A DNA stretch of 64,000 bases from Vreelandella neptunia (GTDB lineage: Bacteria > Pseudomonadota > Gammaproteobacteria > Pseudomonadales > Halomonadaceae): assembly GCF_000712975.1 (NCBI RefSeq), contig NZ_JHQL01000004.1, positions 62,001 to 126,000 on the forward strand. The letters run 5' to 3'. The notes beneath the pieces are model-generated. The model was not told the DNA's origin and searched no databases. It saw nothing but the letters and a program-made list of their open reading frames with translations. Of this stretch, positions 9,134 to 17,378 are shown in pieces (the first letter of the stretch is position 1; each line of letters begins with the position of its first letter). The position numbers and the translations under genes are program-made.

Positions 9134-10282
9134 ATGCTGACTCTTGTTAAAAACGCCCAGCTTTTCTCGCCAGAACCCCGCGGCCTGTGCCATCTACTTA
9201 TCGCTGACCAGCGCATTGCAGCGGTAATAGACGCCTCCGAAGCGGTGAACTTAGGGCCATTAATTAGCACCGTCGATCTTGAAGGGCGTCGGGTCATTCC
9301 TGGTTTGGTCGACCCTCTGGTGCACTATATTGGTGGCGGCGGTGAAGGTGGTTTTGGCAACCGAACGGCAGAACTCAGCCTGCAAGATGCCTACGCCTCT
9401 GGCGTCACGACACTGATTGGTGCCTTAGGTACCGATGCGCTGACGCGCACCCCGGCCAATTTAATTGGTAAAGCCCGTGAACTCTTAGCAGGTGGCTTAA
9501 CCGCTTATGCTTACACTGGCTCGTATCAACTTCCCCCAGTCACACTCACCGGTTCTATCGCCAGCGATATCCTCTATATTCCAGAGTTTATTGGCGTGGG
9601 CGAAGTCGCTATTAGTGATCACAGAGGCTCACAACCCACCACCCAAGAGCTAACCCGACTAGCCTCAGATGCGCGTACCGCAGGCTTGCTGGCAGGAAAA
9701 TCAGGGATTGTTTTCATCCATACGGGCGATGCCGACTCACACCTGGAACCGCTGCGCGAGGTTGCCAAGCACAGTGCTATTCCGCTCTCACAATTCTACC
9801 CCACCCATATCAACCGCACCGCTGACTTATTCGAAGATGGCCTACGCTTCGCCCGCGAAGGCGGGTTTATCGACTTCACTACCAGCACCACGCCTGAACT
9901 ATTAGCAGGCGGTGAAGTACCAGCATCAGAAGCAGTCGCTAGAGCGCTAAAAGCGCGTATTGACCCGAGCCAGATAAGCCTATCTTCCGATGCCAATGCC
10001 TCACTGCCAGAATTTGACGAACAGCACCGTTTTGTTGGTCTAAAACCCGGTAAACTAAGCAGTCTGTTCGAGGTGCTGGGTGAATGTATCAATGAACATC
10101 ACATCACTATGGAGCAGGCGCTGAGATGTGCTTCAACAACCGCTGCTGACATCCTAAAGCTGCCCCGTAAAGGGCGTCTAGAAGAAGGAGCAGACGCCGA
10201 CTTTATCGTGCTCGCCGAAGGGCCCTGGGCGATTGACCAAGTATGGGCCCTGGGCAAATCAATTTACGGTAGTAACCCTTAA
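9134..10282 (+). CDS. Isoaspartyl dipeptidase-like amidohydrolase (IadA family), divergent metal site
   Basis: 382 residues. Overall it matches beta-aspartyl (isoaspartyl) dipeptidase: GGGGEGG (E71), GALGTD, TGSYQLPP (Y131), ISDHRG, FIHTGD (H196), PTHINR (H225) and LSSDAN (D286). Compared from memory with E. coli IadA, two metal ligands differ. The HxH pair reads D-P-L-V-H-Y, so the first histidine is Leu62. The carbamylated lysine position appears to be Glu157. The remaining ligands would support a single-metal site, as in NagA-type deacetylases. It may hydrolyse isoaspartyl peptides or another amide, so the substrate should be left open. The transporter genes upstream suggest a link to amino acid salvage. 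Confidence 0.8.
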   Translation: MLTLVKNAQLFSPEPRGLCHLLIADQRIAAVIDASEAVNLGPLISTVDLEGRRVIPGLVDPLVHYIGGGGEGGFGNRTAELSLQDAYASGVTTLIGALGTDALTRTPANLIGKARELLAGGLTAYAYTGSYQLPPVTLTGSIASDILYIPEFIGVGEVAISDHRGSQPTTQELTRLASDARTAGLLAGKSGIVFIHTGDADSHLEPLREVAKHSAIPLSQFYPTHINRTADLFEDGLRFAREGGFIDFTTSTTPELLAGGEVPASEAVARALKARIDPSQISLSSDANASLPEFDEQHRFVGLKPGKLSSLFEVLGECINEHHITMEQALRCASTTAADILKLPRKGRLEEGADADFIVLAEGPWAIDQVWALGKSIYGSNP

Positions 10283-10391
10283 GGTTGAACGACCAACCGA
10301 CATTCCCAGACACCTTACCACCTGACCGAGTACCGAACTTGCTCAGCCAAATTGAGTCTGTAAACCAGTATAAAATTCACAAGGAAGTCTC

Positions 10392-11216
10392 ATGGCTGAA
10401 CAAACTACTGCAAACGTATCCTCCGAGACAGCTCCAGCTTGCGATATGCGCCCCTCATCTCACTGGACTGCCTGGGGGCAATGGCTGGCGCTATTCACCA
10501 TGACCGTGGATCACCTTACCCGCTATGTGTTACCGGGAGACTGGGACTTAAGCTGGGCGGGTTCTTCGATTGGCCGTATTGCGTTTCCCTTATTTGCGGC
10601 CATGGTAGCCTGGCACGGGCTGTTTAATACCCGCAACCCACTGCGTTACTCACGACGCATACTGGTTATTGGCCTAGTGGCTCAGCTTCCTTATATGCTG
10701 ATGCCGCGCTCGTCTGACGATTTTATTCTTAACGTCTGCTTCACCCTTGCCTGCGGTCTAGCGCTGGGAGCCTTGGTTCGCCAAGGTTGGCAGCACTATC
10801 AACAGCAGACCCTTGAGTTAGCGTGGTTACTGCTAGGCGCAGCAGTAGGCGTAACCGTTTGGTATTTGCTAGGGTTCTGGGTCGAGTACGGTCATAACGG
10901 TTTGCTACTGATCCCGCTCTTAATGTTTGCTATGCAGGCGCTAAGTGAAACCCGCGACGCGATGAAGTCGCGCTTATGGGCAGGTTTAGCCGCGTTTCCC
11001 GCACTTTGGATAGCCGGTCAAATGAATGCTTCCGACATGGCCAAATCATTTACCGTAGGCACCTGTGTAGTGGTGCTCATGCTTGCAGCAGGTGCCGCCC
11101 AACGCGTCCCTCCTGTTGCTTTGGCCATGCCCCGTCGCCTGTGGCTTGCTTGGTATCCAGGTCACTTTGCGCTAATTGCATTGTGGCTGTTGCTTAGCGG
11201 TCAGCTGGCGGGGTAA
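10392..11216 (+). CDS. TraX family integral membrane protein
   Basis: 274 residues with about seven to eight hydrophobic segments. TraX hallmarks are the early TMTVDHLTRYVLP, GSSIGRIAFPLFAAMVAWH and the C-terminal WYPGHFALIALWLLL. TraX was named as the F-pilin acetylase, but chromosomal homologues are widespread membrane acyltransferase-like proteins of unknown substrate. AAGGAAG precedes the ATG. The 3' end overlaps the convergent diguanylate cyclase gene by 23 bases. No other conjugation genes are present. Confidence 0.8.
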   Translation: MAEQTTANVSSETAPACDMRPSSHWTAWGQWLALFTMTVDHLTRYVLPGDWDLSWAGSSIGRIAFPLFAAMVAWHGLFNTRNPLRYSRRILVIGLVAQLPYMLMPRSSDDFILNVCFTLACGLALGALVRQGWQHYQQQTLELAWLLLGAAVGVTVWYLLGFWVEYGHNGLLLIPLLMFAMQALSETRDAMKSRLWAGLAAFPALWIAGQMNASDMAKSFTVGTCVVVLMLAAGAAQRVPPVALAMPRRLWLAWYPGHFALIALWLLLSGQLAG

Positions 11217-12837
11217 TGACAGGCTCTGCGATACGCTTATTTACTTCTTCGCTCATCCAGGGTTGGTAACGACGCAGCCGAGCCCGACCCTCGGTTTTGG
11301 CCTGATACATTGCAATATCTGCCTGTTTTAATACGTCGCTATGGTCACACTTAGACGCATTAAAACAGGTGTACCCCATGCTCGGCGTTACCGTTAACCA
11401 GCGTTTTTCCAACCGATACTGTTCCGACAATACCTGCTGAATTTTACACATATAACGCTCGGCCTGTTGGTCCAGCTCCTCTGAAGCAAGCTCTTCAAAT
11501 AATGCTAACAGTACAAACTCATCACCACTTAAACGCGCAGCTATGTCACCCTCGTTCAAACACTGCTCTAAGCGCCTTGCTACTTGCACCAATAAATCAT
11601 CGCCTGCTGCGTGGCCTAAGGTGTCGTTAATCAGCTTAAAACGATCCATATCCAAAAACATCACTAACCCAAAGCGCTGCTCGCTAATCCGCTCATTACA
11701 CAGCTTTTCTAAGCGTTCAATAAAGAGTCGGCGGTTAGGTAAATCGGTCAACGCATCATAGTAAGCTTGGCGATAAATAATTGCTTCGTTGCGTTTACGC
11801 TCAGTAAAGTCCTCTATAATTGCCACCCCACCAATCATTTGGTTACTGGCGCTTAGCACGCCGTTAAAAAACGCCCTTAGCGGTATCCCAGCAGTTGCTT
11901 TTGGGAACCGGTAAGTGCCTTCGTAATAGCCCGTACCTTTTTCTAGCGCATCATTAACGGCTTGCGCTACCTCATGATCAGCAGAGCGGGCCAGCATGTG
12001 GTAGCCAATCAACTGTGCCCGCCCAACGCCTAAAATGTCCAACAGTTTACGGTTGCAGTCAGTAATCACTCCCTGCTCATTGAAGTGCAATACCCCTAGC
12101 GGTGAGTGCTGAAATATAGAACGATAGCGATTCTCGCTTTCTCGCAGCTGCGTTTCCCGCGAGGCCATGCTTACCCGCAGTGCAATATTGTCGTGAATAG
12201 TGCGACTAAAACGGCGGCTCGTAGTGACAATCAAGCCTAAAAAAAGCACCAGCATTAAGCCAATCAACACAGAGAGCGGCGACCCCTGTAGTAAAAACTG
12301 CAGCTTTAGGGGCAGCAAAATTGGCAACACGAAACCTAGCGCGACCCACCAAACAGAAGAAAGCGTGGTAACGCCTCCCGCAGAGATACCCGCCAAAACA
12401 ATCGAAAGCGCCGCAATTTGTCCCGGATGGTCATGGCTAAAGAGCAACAGACCTGTGGCTCCCCAGACACAGCCAGATGTAATAGCGCCAATAGCAAACC
12501 AGCGCAACCAGCGGCGGCGCTGTTGATGCGCAGCTGGCAAGCGCTTAAAACGCTGCGCAAGCAACAAACGCAGTCCAGAAATCGCGGTAAGTGTTATAAA
12601 CCAACCAATTAACAAACTAGCGTCCACCACTGGCCACATCGCAGCTATCAAGAGCCCGCCGGCTGCCACACTACTTAACACTGGCTGCCAAAGATTATCG
12701 TAAAGCAGGCGCACTTTTTCACCGCGTAAGCGCAGTTGTGTTAAATGGTGTTCACGCTGATAGTCACTGCGTAGACCCGAGGCAGTCGCGGTTTCTCTTA
12801 CGGATGCTCGTCCGGAAATCGTCGCAGGGGGTGCCAT
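11194..12837 (-). CDS. Membrane-bound PAS-GGDEF diguanylate cyclase
   Basis: 547 residues. The N-terminal third carries about six hydrophobic segments. A PAS domain follows (about residues 235-355, ESENRYRSIFQHSPLGVLHFNEQG to EDFTERKR), then a GGDEF domain (about 365-530). The GGDEF motif is SGDEF (about residues 437-441), a variant found in active enzymes. Substrate-binding residues are present in MDRFKLINDTLGHAAGDDLL. No RxxD inhibitory site is seen upstream of the motif. No EAL domain is present. It would make c-di-GMP at the membrane. It overlaps the traX 3' end tail to tail. Confidence 0.9.
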   Translation of the reverse strand: MAPPATISGRASVRETATASGLRSDYQREHHLTQLRLRGEKVRLLYDNLWQPVLSSVAAGGLLIAAMWPVVDASLLIGWFITLTAISGLRLLLAQRFKRLPAAHQQRRRWLRWFAIGAITSGCVWGATGLLLFSHDHPGQIAALSIVLAGISAGGVTTLSSVWWVALGFVLPILLPLKLQFLLQGSPLSVLIGLMLVLFLGLIVTTSRRFSRTIHDNIALRVSMASRETQLRESENRYRSIFQHSPLGVLHFNEQGVITDCNRKLLDILGVGRAQLIGYHMLARSADHEVAQAVNDALEKGTGYYEGTYRFPKATAGIPLRAFFNGVLSASNQMIGGVAIIEDFTERKRNEAIIYRQAYYDALTDLPNRRLFIERLEKLCNERISEQRFGLVMFLDMDRFKLINDTLGHAAGDDLLVQVARRLEQCLNEGDIAARLSGDEFVLLALFEELASEELDQQAERYMCKIQQVLSEQYRLEKRWLTVTPSMGYTCFNASKCDHSDVLKQADIAMYQAKTEGRARLRRYQPWMSEEVNKRIAEPVITPPADR

Positions 12838-12952
12838 ACAAACTTCCTTTTAATTAGCTGGTTTATAAACCAATCTTTTTAGTTCATTGCATCTATTCCT
12901 TTGCTATCTCTTTTAGCACGTTTACCAAGTAAACGTAGCCTATTCACTCAAT

Positions 12953-12979
12953 AAAAAAGCCGCCAGAAATAGGCGGCTT
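12953..12979 (-). terminator. Terminator of the purEK operon
   Basis: An 8-bp GC-rich stem (12957-12964 with 12972-12979) and a 7-base loop are followed on the minus strand by a T-run. It lies 22 bases beyond the purK stop codon. Confidence 0.9.
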
Positions 12980-13000
12980 CAACAGTGTTCACTATTAAAA

Positions 13001-14140
13001 TTAAAGCGATGCTTCAAAACTCCACGCCACGGGCGGAGCTTCCGGCAGTAGTGTGTGGCAGGCACGCACTTTTTCAAGCAGCTCGGCATGCGTGTCAGCG
13101 ACGATATTCACATGTGCCAGCTTCCGCCCTGCCCGCTCTTCCTTGTCATAACGGTGCAAGTGCGCATTGCTAATCGCCAGCATTGCGGCATTGTCGCCTT
13201 CCTGTCCAATCACATTCACCATACAGGTCGGCGCAATGGCTTGGGTGCTGCCAAGCGGCAGGCCTTGAACAGCACGCAGATGATTCTCAAACTGGCTAGT
13301 GACCGCACCGTCCATGGTCCAGTGACCGGAATTATGCACCCGTGGAGCCATTTCGTTAGCCAACAGGCTGCCATCACGCGTTTGAAATAACTCCAATGCC
13401 ATCACACCTACGTACTCCAGCTCATCCAACAGCATGCGAATGTAGCTGTCAGCAGTCTCTTGAACGCTGGCTGCTAAGTCCGGCAGTGGCGCAACCGAAT
13501 AGCGCAGAATGCCATCCACGTGCTGGTTTTCCGCCATGGGGTAAAACACCACTTCCCCATCGCGACCGCGCACGGCAATCATCGAAACTTCCCGCACAAA
13601 ATCGACAAACGCTTCAACAATCAGTTGGCGATGACCAATGCTGTTCCACGCCTCTTCCGCCTGCTCCGGCGCTTTTAACACCGCTTGACCTTTACCGTCG
13701 TAGCCTTCGGTGACCGACTTGGCAACCACCGGATAGCCCAACTCATTGGCCGCCGCTTCAAGCTGCTCAGCGCTTTCAACCACACGGTAAGCAGGCGTCG
13801 GAATTCCTAAATGGTCAAACAGCGCTTTCTCTTCTACCCGGTTTTGACACACCGCGATGGCACGGCTTCCTGGGTAAACAGGCTTGTGCTGTTCGATTTG
13901 CTCTATCAGCGCGACCGGCAGGTGCTCAAACTCATAGGTCACGACATCGACCTTATCGAGAAATTCTGCCAAGTGCTGGTTATTGGGGTCGACGATGACG
14001 TCGCCAATACCTGCGCTCGGGTTGCCGGTAGTGTCTAAAAACGTGAAGCGATTACCTAGCGGGTAGCCCGCCAGCGCCAGCATGCGGCCCAGCTGGCCTG
14101 CGCCTAATACGCCGATGTTTTTTGAAATGCTAGCGTTCAT
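13001..14140 (-). CDS. purK: N5-carboxyaminoimidazole ribonucleotide synthase PurK
   Basis: 379 residues. It is an ATP-grasp enzyme that carboxylates aminoimidazole ribonucleotide with ATP and bicarbonate in purine synthesis. Visible features are the start IGVLGAGQLGRMLALAGYPLG, YPVVAKSVTEGYDGKGQAVL, the ATP/Mg region EVSMIAVRGRDGEVVFYPMAENQH, and NEMAPRVHNSGHWTMDG. It starts 12 bases after purE, so the two are one operon ending at a clear terminator. Confidence 0.97.
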   Translation of the reverse strand: MNASISKNIGVLGAGQLGRMLALAGYPLGNRFTFLDTTGNPSAGIGDVIVDPNNQHLAEFLDKVDVVTYEFEHLPVALIEQIEQHKPVYPGSRAIAVCQNRVEEKALFDHLGIPTPAYRVVESAEQLEAAANELGYPVVAKSVTEGYDGKGQAVLKAPEQAEEAWNSIGHRQLIVEAFVDFVREVSMIAVRGRDGEVVFYPMAENQHVDGILRYSVAPLPDLAASVQETADSYIRMLLDELEYVGVMALELFQTRDGSLLANEMAPRVHNSGHWTMDGAVTSQFENHLRAVQGLPLGSTQAIAPTCMVNVIGQEGDNAAMLAISNAHLHRYDKEERAGRKLAHVNIVADTHAELLEKVRACHTLLPEAPPVAWSFEASL

Positions 14141-14152
14141 GACCAGAACTCC

Positions 14153-14665
14153 TTAGTTCGCTTCCGCATCAGGCCGTGGGTCTGGGTTATCCAACACCAG
14201 TTGGGTTTGCTCAGCGCGGAAGGTCTCAACCGCTTCGCGCACGGTGCTATCTTGCAAACCAACAATCTGTGCCGCCAATAAGCCAGCATTGGTCGCGCCC
14301 GCTTTACCAATCGCCAGTGTGCCAACAGCAATGCCGCCAGGCATCTGGGCGATGGAAAGCAGCGAATCTAGGCCTTTCAGCGCTTTAGATTCCACCGGCA
14401 CGCCTAGCACCGGCAGCGCCGTTTGAGAGGCCACCATGCCGGGCAAGTGGGCAGCACCGCCAGCGCCAGCCACAATCACTTGCAGGCCGCGTTCAGCAGC
14501 GCTTTTAGCATAGTCGAACAGCAAGTCAGGGGTACGATGGGCAGAGACAACGCGGGTTTCATAAGGAACACCTAGCCGCTCTAGCATCGCCACTGCGTGC
14601 TCCATGACGGGCCAATCAGATTTCGACCCCATGATCACGCCCACTTTAGGTGCGCTGTTCGACAT
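14153..14665 (-). CDS. purE: N5-carboxyaminoimidazole ribonucleotide mutase PurE
   Basis: 170 residues. It moves the carboxylate of N5-CAIR to give CAIR, the step after PurK. Class I PurE motifs are present: [47 protein letters not shown] and [31 protein letters not shown] (here [11 protein letters not shown]). It is the first gene of the purEK operon, with AGGAGT upstream. Confidence 0.97.
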   Translation of the reverse strand: MSNSAPKVGVIMGSKSDWPVMEHAVAMLERLGVPYETRVVSAHRTPDLLFDYAKSAAERGLQVIVAGAGGAAHLPGMVASQTALPVLGVPVESKALKGLDSLLSIAQMPGGIAVGTLAIGKAGATNAGLLAAQIVGLQDSTVREAVETFRAEQTQLVLDNPDPRPDAEAN

Positions 14666-14882
14666 GCAAAAACTCCTCGGCCAAAGGCCTACGAAAGCAA
14701 TAAAGCGTTTAACAAGCCGCTAACCACAGGCGGCTTACCAGGAAATTAGAAGGCGCATAGTCTACCAGAGCGTGTGCTTTTGGGCGCGTTTGTAAATAGA
14801 TCGAAATTTTAATCAAAGTAGCATTGAAAAGCGCGCGACTTGGCGGCATTGTGTGATTGTCATTTCAGACTGATGGAGTCCC

Positions 14883-15155
14883 ATGAGTACGGCATACTCA
14901 ACTGCTCACGCAGACACGCTAGATCCTCCGCGAAGCAGCCCTGACCTCGATGTCAGGGATTTAGAAAAACGTACGCGCCTTATGCGTATCATTACCCGCC
15001 TGATCGCCGTATCAGATTTGGGAAGCCGCGAAATCGCCCGCCGGGCGGGGCTTCCAGTGCAAAAGATCAGCGACCTACTCGCCGGAAGGCTAGAGCATTT
15101 AGGCATTGACGAACTCAATGTCTTACGTCGCACTCTAGAACTGGAGACGCCATAG
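14883..15155 (+). CDS. Small XRE-type helix-turn-helix protein
   Basis: 90 residues. A helix-turn-helix is visible in the second half: SREIARRAGLPVQKISDLLAGR followed by the LGIDELNVLRRTL helix. This resembles the HTH_37/XRE domains of small regulators and HigA-like antitoxins. No toxin gene is adjacent. GATGGAGT precedes the ATG and a terminator follows, so it is monocistronic. The target is unknown. Confidence 0.75.
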   Translation: MSTAYSTAHADTLDPPRSSPDLDVRDLEKRTRLMRIITRLIAVSDLGSREIARRAGLPVQKISDLLAGRLEHLGIDELNVLRRTLELETP

Positions 15156-15210
15156 CAACAGTTGCTACCTAACGTCACTATTTACCCCATATTTATCTTT
15201 TATTTACTAT

Positions 15211-15244
15211 CAGGCTGGCCCATGGGCTAGCCTGTTTTCGTTTT
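15211..15244 (+). terminator. Rho-independent terminator after the HTH gene
   Basis: An inverted repeat (about 15211-15219 with 15223-15234, one G-U pair) is followed by TTTTCGTTTT. Confidence 0.8.
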
Positions 15245-15302
15245 AAAACAGTTCGTTAGCGCTCTAAGATTAAGGGAGCATTAAGAAACCTGCGCTAACC
15301 CA

Positions 15303-15316
15303 TTGACACGCATCAA
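15303..15316 (+). promoter_or_regulatory. FNR/Anr-type binding site upstream of the molybdoenzyme operon
   Basis: TTGAC-ACGC-ATCAA matches the FNR consensus TTGAT-N4-ATCAA at 9 of 10 positions. With a class II arrangement (site centred near -41.5), transcription would start near 15350, and TAACCT at 15338-15343 is in the right place for a -10 element. The ATG of the first gene is at 15431. Anaerobic activation suits a respiratory molybdoenzyme. Confidence 0.7.
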
Positions 15317-15430
15317 TTTTTTATACTACCAAAGGCGTAACCTTAGCGTATCCACTTCATTCGCCTGCAACAACGACGTTTTATTAGCGACGTTGGTAAC
15401 AGCGACATTTTTATTAGCTAAGGAGGCGTT

Positions 15431-16207
15431 ATGGACGCCATACGCCGGTCGTTACTAGGCCAGCTGGCCCGCCTAAGTGCAGGCGCTGCCCTAGTACCGT
15501 TTTCCAGCCTTGCCAGCGCAGGCATCAATCAGCAGCCTGTTCGTCGCGAAGGCGACCCCACCAAACGTTATGGCATGTTGATTGATCTGCGCCAGTGTAT
15601 CGGCTGCCAGGCCTGCACCGTGTCGTGTCATATCGAAAACGCCGCGCCGTTAGGCCAATTTCGTACCACAGTTGCCCAGTATGAAGTGCAGCATCAAGAG
15701 AGTGGTGAGCTAGCTACGTTTATGCTGCCCCGGCTGTGCAATCACTGCGAAAACCCACCCTGCGTGCCAGTTTGTCCCGTTGAAGCGACCTACCAACAGC
15801 AAGATGGCATCGTTGTGGTGGATAGCGACCGCTGTGTCGGCTGTGCGTACTGCGTTAACGCCTGCCCCTACGATGCACGCTTTATTAACGAACGCACTCA
15901 AACCGCCGACAAATGCACGTTCTGTGCCCATCGTCTAGAAGCTGGGCTGCTACCCGCCTGTGTTGAAAGCTGCGTAGGCGGCGCGCGGATTATCGGCGAC
16001 ATGCGCAATCCAGACAGCCAAATCAGCCGTCTGATCAACGAGCATCGCGACGCCCTTATGGTGCTACAGCCAGAAAAAAACACCCTCCCCCAGGTGTTCT
16101 ATTTAGGTATGGACGAACGATTCACCACACGCCCCGTGGCAGAACCCGTGGCGCTTGAAGTGCTCGACCCCCACGGCCAGGAGATGGGCTATGAATTCCA
16201 CCATTGA
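15431..16207 (+). CDS. Four-cluster ferredoxin subunit of a molybdopterin oxidoreductase (TtrB-like)
   Basis: 258 residues. A hydrophobic N-terminal segment with RR (about residues 5-32) resembles a Tat-like leader. Four cysteine clusters follow: CIGCQACTVSCH, CNHCENPPCVPVCPVEA, CVGCAYCVNACP, and CTFCAHRLEAGLLPACVESC. This is the electron-transfer subunit of DMSO reductase-family complexes. Its predicted export and the gene order match tetrathionate reductase TtrB. It overlaps the membrane subunit gene by 17 bases. Confidence 0.85.
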   Translation: MDAIRRSLLGQLARLSAGAALVPFSSLASAGINQQPVRREGDPTKRYGMLIDLRQCIGCQACTVSCHIENAAPLGQFRTTVAQYEVQHQESGELATFMLPRLCNHCENPPCVPVCPVEATYQQQDGIVVVDSDRCVGCAYCVNACPYDARFINERTQTADKCTFCAHRLEAGLLPACVESCVGGARIIGDMRNPDSQISRLINEHRDALMVLQPEKNTLPQVFYLGMDERFTTRPVAEPVALEVLDPHGQEMGYEFHH

Positions 16208-17378
16208 ATTACTCGCACCCCGTTACGACATCGCCTGGTATCCCTGGGCGGTACAGTACTTTTTTATGATCGCAGTCTCCTACGCGAGCCTATGGCTAGC
16301 AGCCCCGGCATTAATCTTTGGCAAAAAAGCCTGGCTGCCCACCGCACGTCTAGCGCTCATCGCCTGCGTCAGCACAACGTTAGTCGCACCGGTGGCTCTA
16401 TTAGCAGACCTGCACCAGCCACTGCGCTTCTGGCACTTCTACGCCTATGCCAACACTCACTCGTGGATGTCGATTGGCAGCGTGGTACTGCCGCTCTATC
16501 TGATCAGCGTCTTAGGCTTCGCCTGGCTGGCCTGGCGTCCCGCACTGCAAGCTCGGCAACAGACAGCGGGGTTCAGCGGGTTGATCGCCAAGTGGCTGAG
16601 CATGGGCAGTGGTTCAACGCCCAAAGTACTGGTGGCAATAGTGGGGTTAGCCGCCTTGTTACTGTCTAGCGGCATCATGCTCTATACCGGCGCGGAACTG
16701 GCTATCGTCAAAGCTCGCCCCTTATGGAACACGATTTGGCTACCGCCCATGCTGGTCGCCACCGGATTTATCGCCGCCGCTGGGTTAGTACTGGTGTTAA
16801 ACCGTGTGAGCGGTATCTGCTCATCCGCCACCACCCGGCAAATGCTCTATGTCCTGTTGGCCTTTTGTGCGCTGGCAGGGCTTATCGCGCTTAGCTGGCT
16901 ATTAGATGGCCTGAATGCCCACGTTGGCTCAGTAGCGGCGGCGCTGGAGTCTGTCCGTTACAGCCCCTCTTGGCGCAGTACCGCACTGTGGGGTGGCATT
17001 ACCGGCGTTGCGCTATTTGCCAGCATTGTGTTTCTGCTAACACGCACATCAAAGCGCCAGCCAGCACTGTTTGCCTGGGCATGGTTACTGGGGCTGGTGG
17101 CCATTCATATGGGCTGGATGTTCCGCTGGGTAGTGCTGATGGATGTTCAACACGTAGCCCGCAACAGTGCAGGTTTCCACCACTACGGCATTCCTGCTGG
17201 CTCTTCCGGCATCTTAGGCATTGTCGGCACCTTTGGGCTGTGGCTGGCGGCCATTTTACTGATCGACCTATTACTTCCGTGGCGACAGGCCCAACAAGGT
17301 GGCCAGCTATCCGCCAACGACCAAGACGCGTCTCGCGCCCCACTTACTGCTAATAAAGGAGCGCCTAGTCATGGCTAA
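16191..17378 (+). CDS. NrfD/TtrC-type membrane anchor subunit
   Basis: 395 residues from the ATG at 16191, inside the end of the previous gene. About nine to ten hydrophobic segments are seen, with the NrfD-family region VALLADLHQPLRFWHFYAYANTHSWMSIGS. It would exchange electrons with the quinone pool and anchor the catalytic pair. The 3' end overlaps the next start codon by 8 bases, so the three genes are translationally coupled. Confidence 0.85.
   Translation: MNSTIELLAPRYDIAWYPWAVQYFFMIAVSYASLWLAAPALIFGKKAWLPTARLALIACVSTTLVAPVALLADLHQPLRFWHFYAYANTHSWMSIGSVVLPLYLISVLGFAWLAWRPALQARQQTAGFSGLIAKWLSMGSGSTPKVLVAIVGLAALLLSSGIMLYTGAELAIVKARPLWNTIWLPPMLVATGFIAAAGLVLVLNRVSGICSSATTRQMLYVLLAFCALAGLIALSWLLDGLNAHVGSVAAALESVRYSPSWRSTALWGGITGVALFASIVFLLTRTSKRQPALFAWAWLLGLVAIHMGWMFRWVVLMDVQHVARNSAGFHHYGIPAGSSGILGIVGTFGLWLAAILLIDLLLPWRQAQQGGQLSANDQDASRAPLTANKGAPSHG

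Noticed and set aside
10285..10503. 72-codon plus-strand ORF overlapping the start of the TraX gene
   Set aside because: Out of frame with TraX and without a motif.
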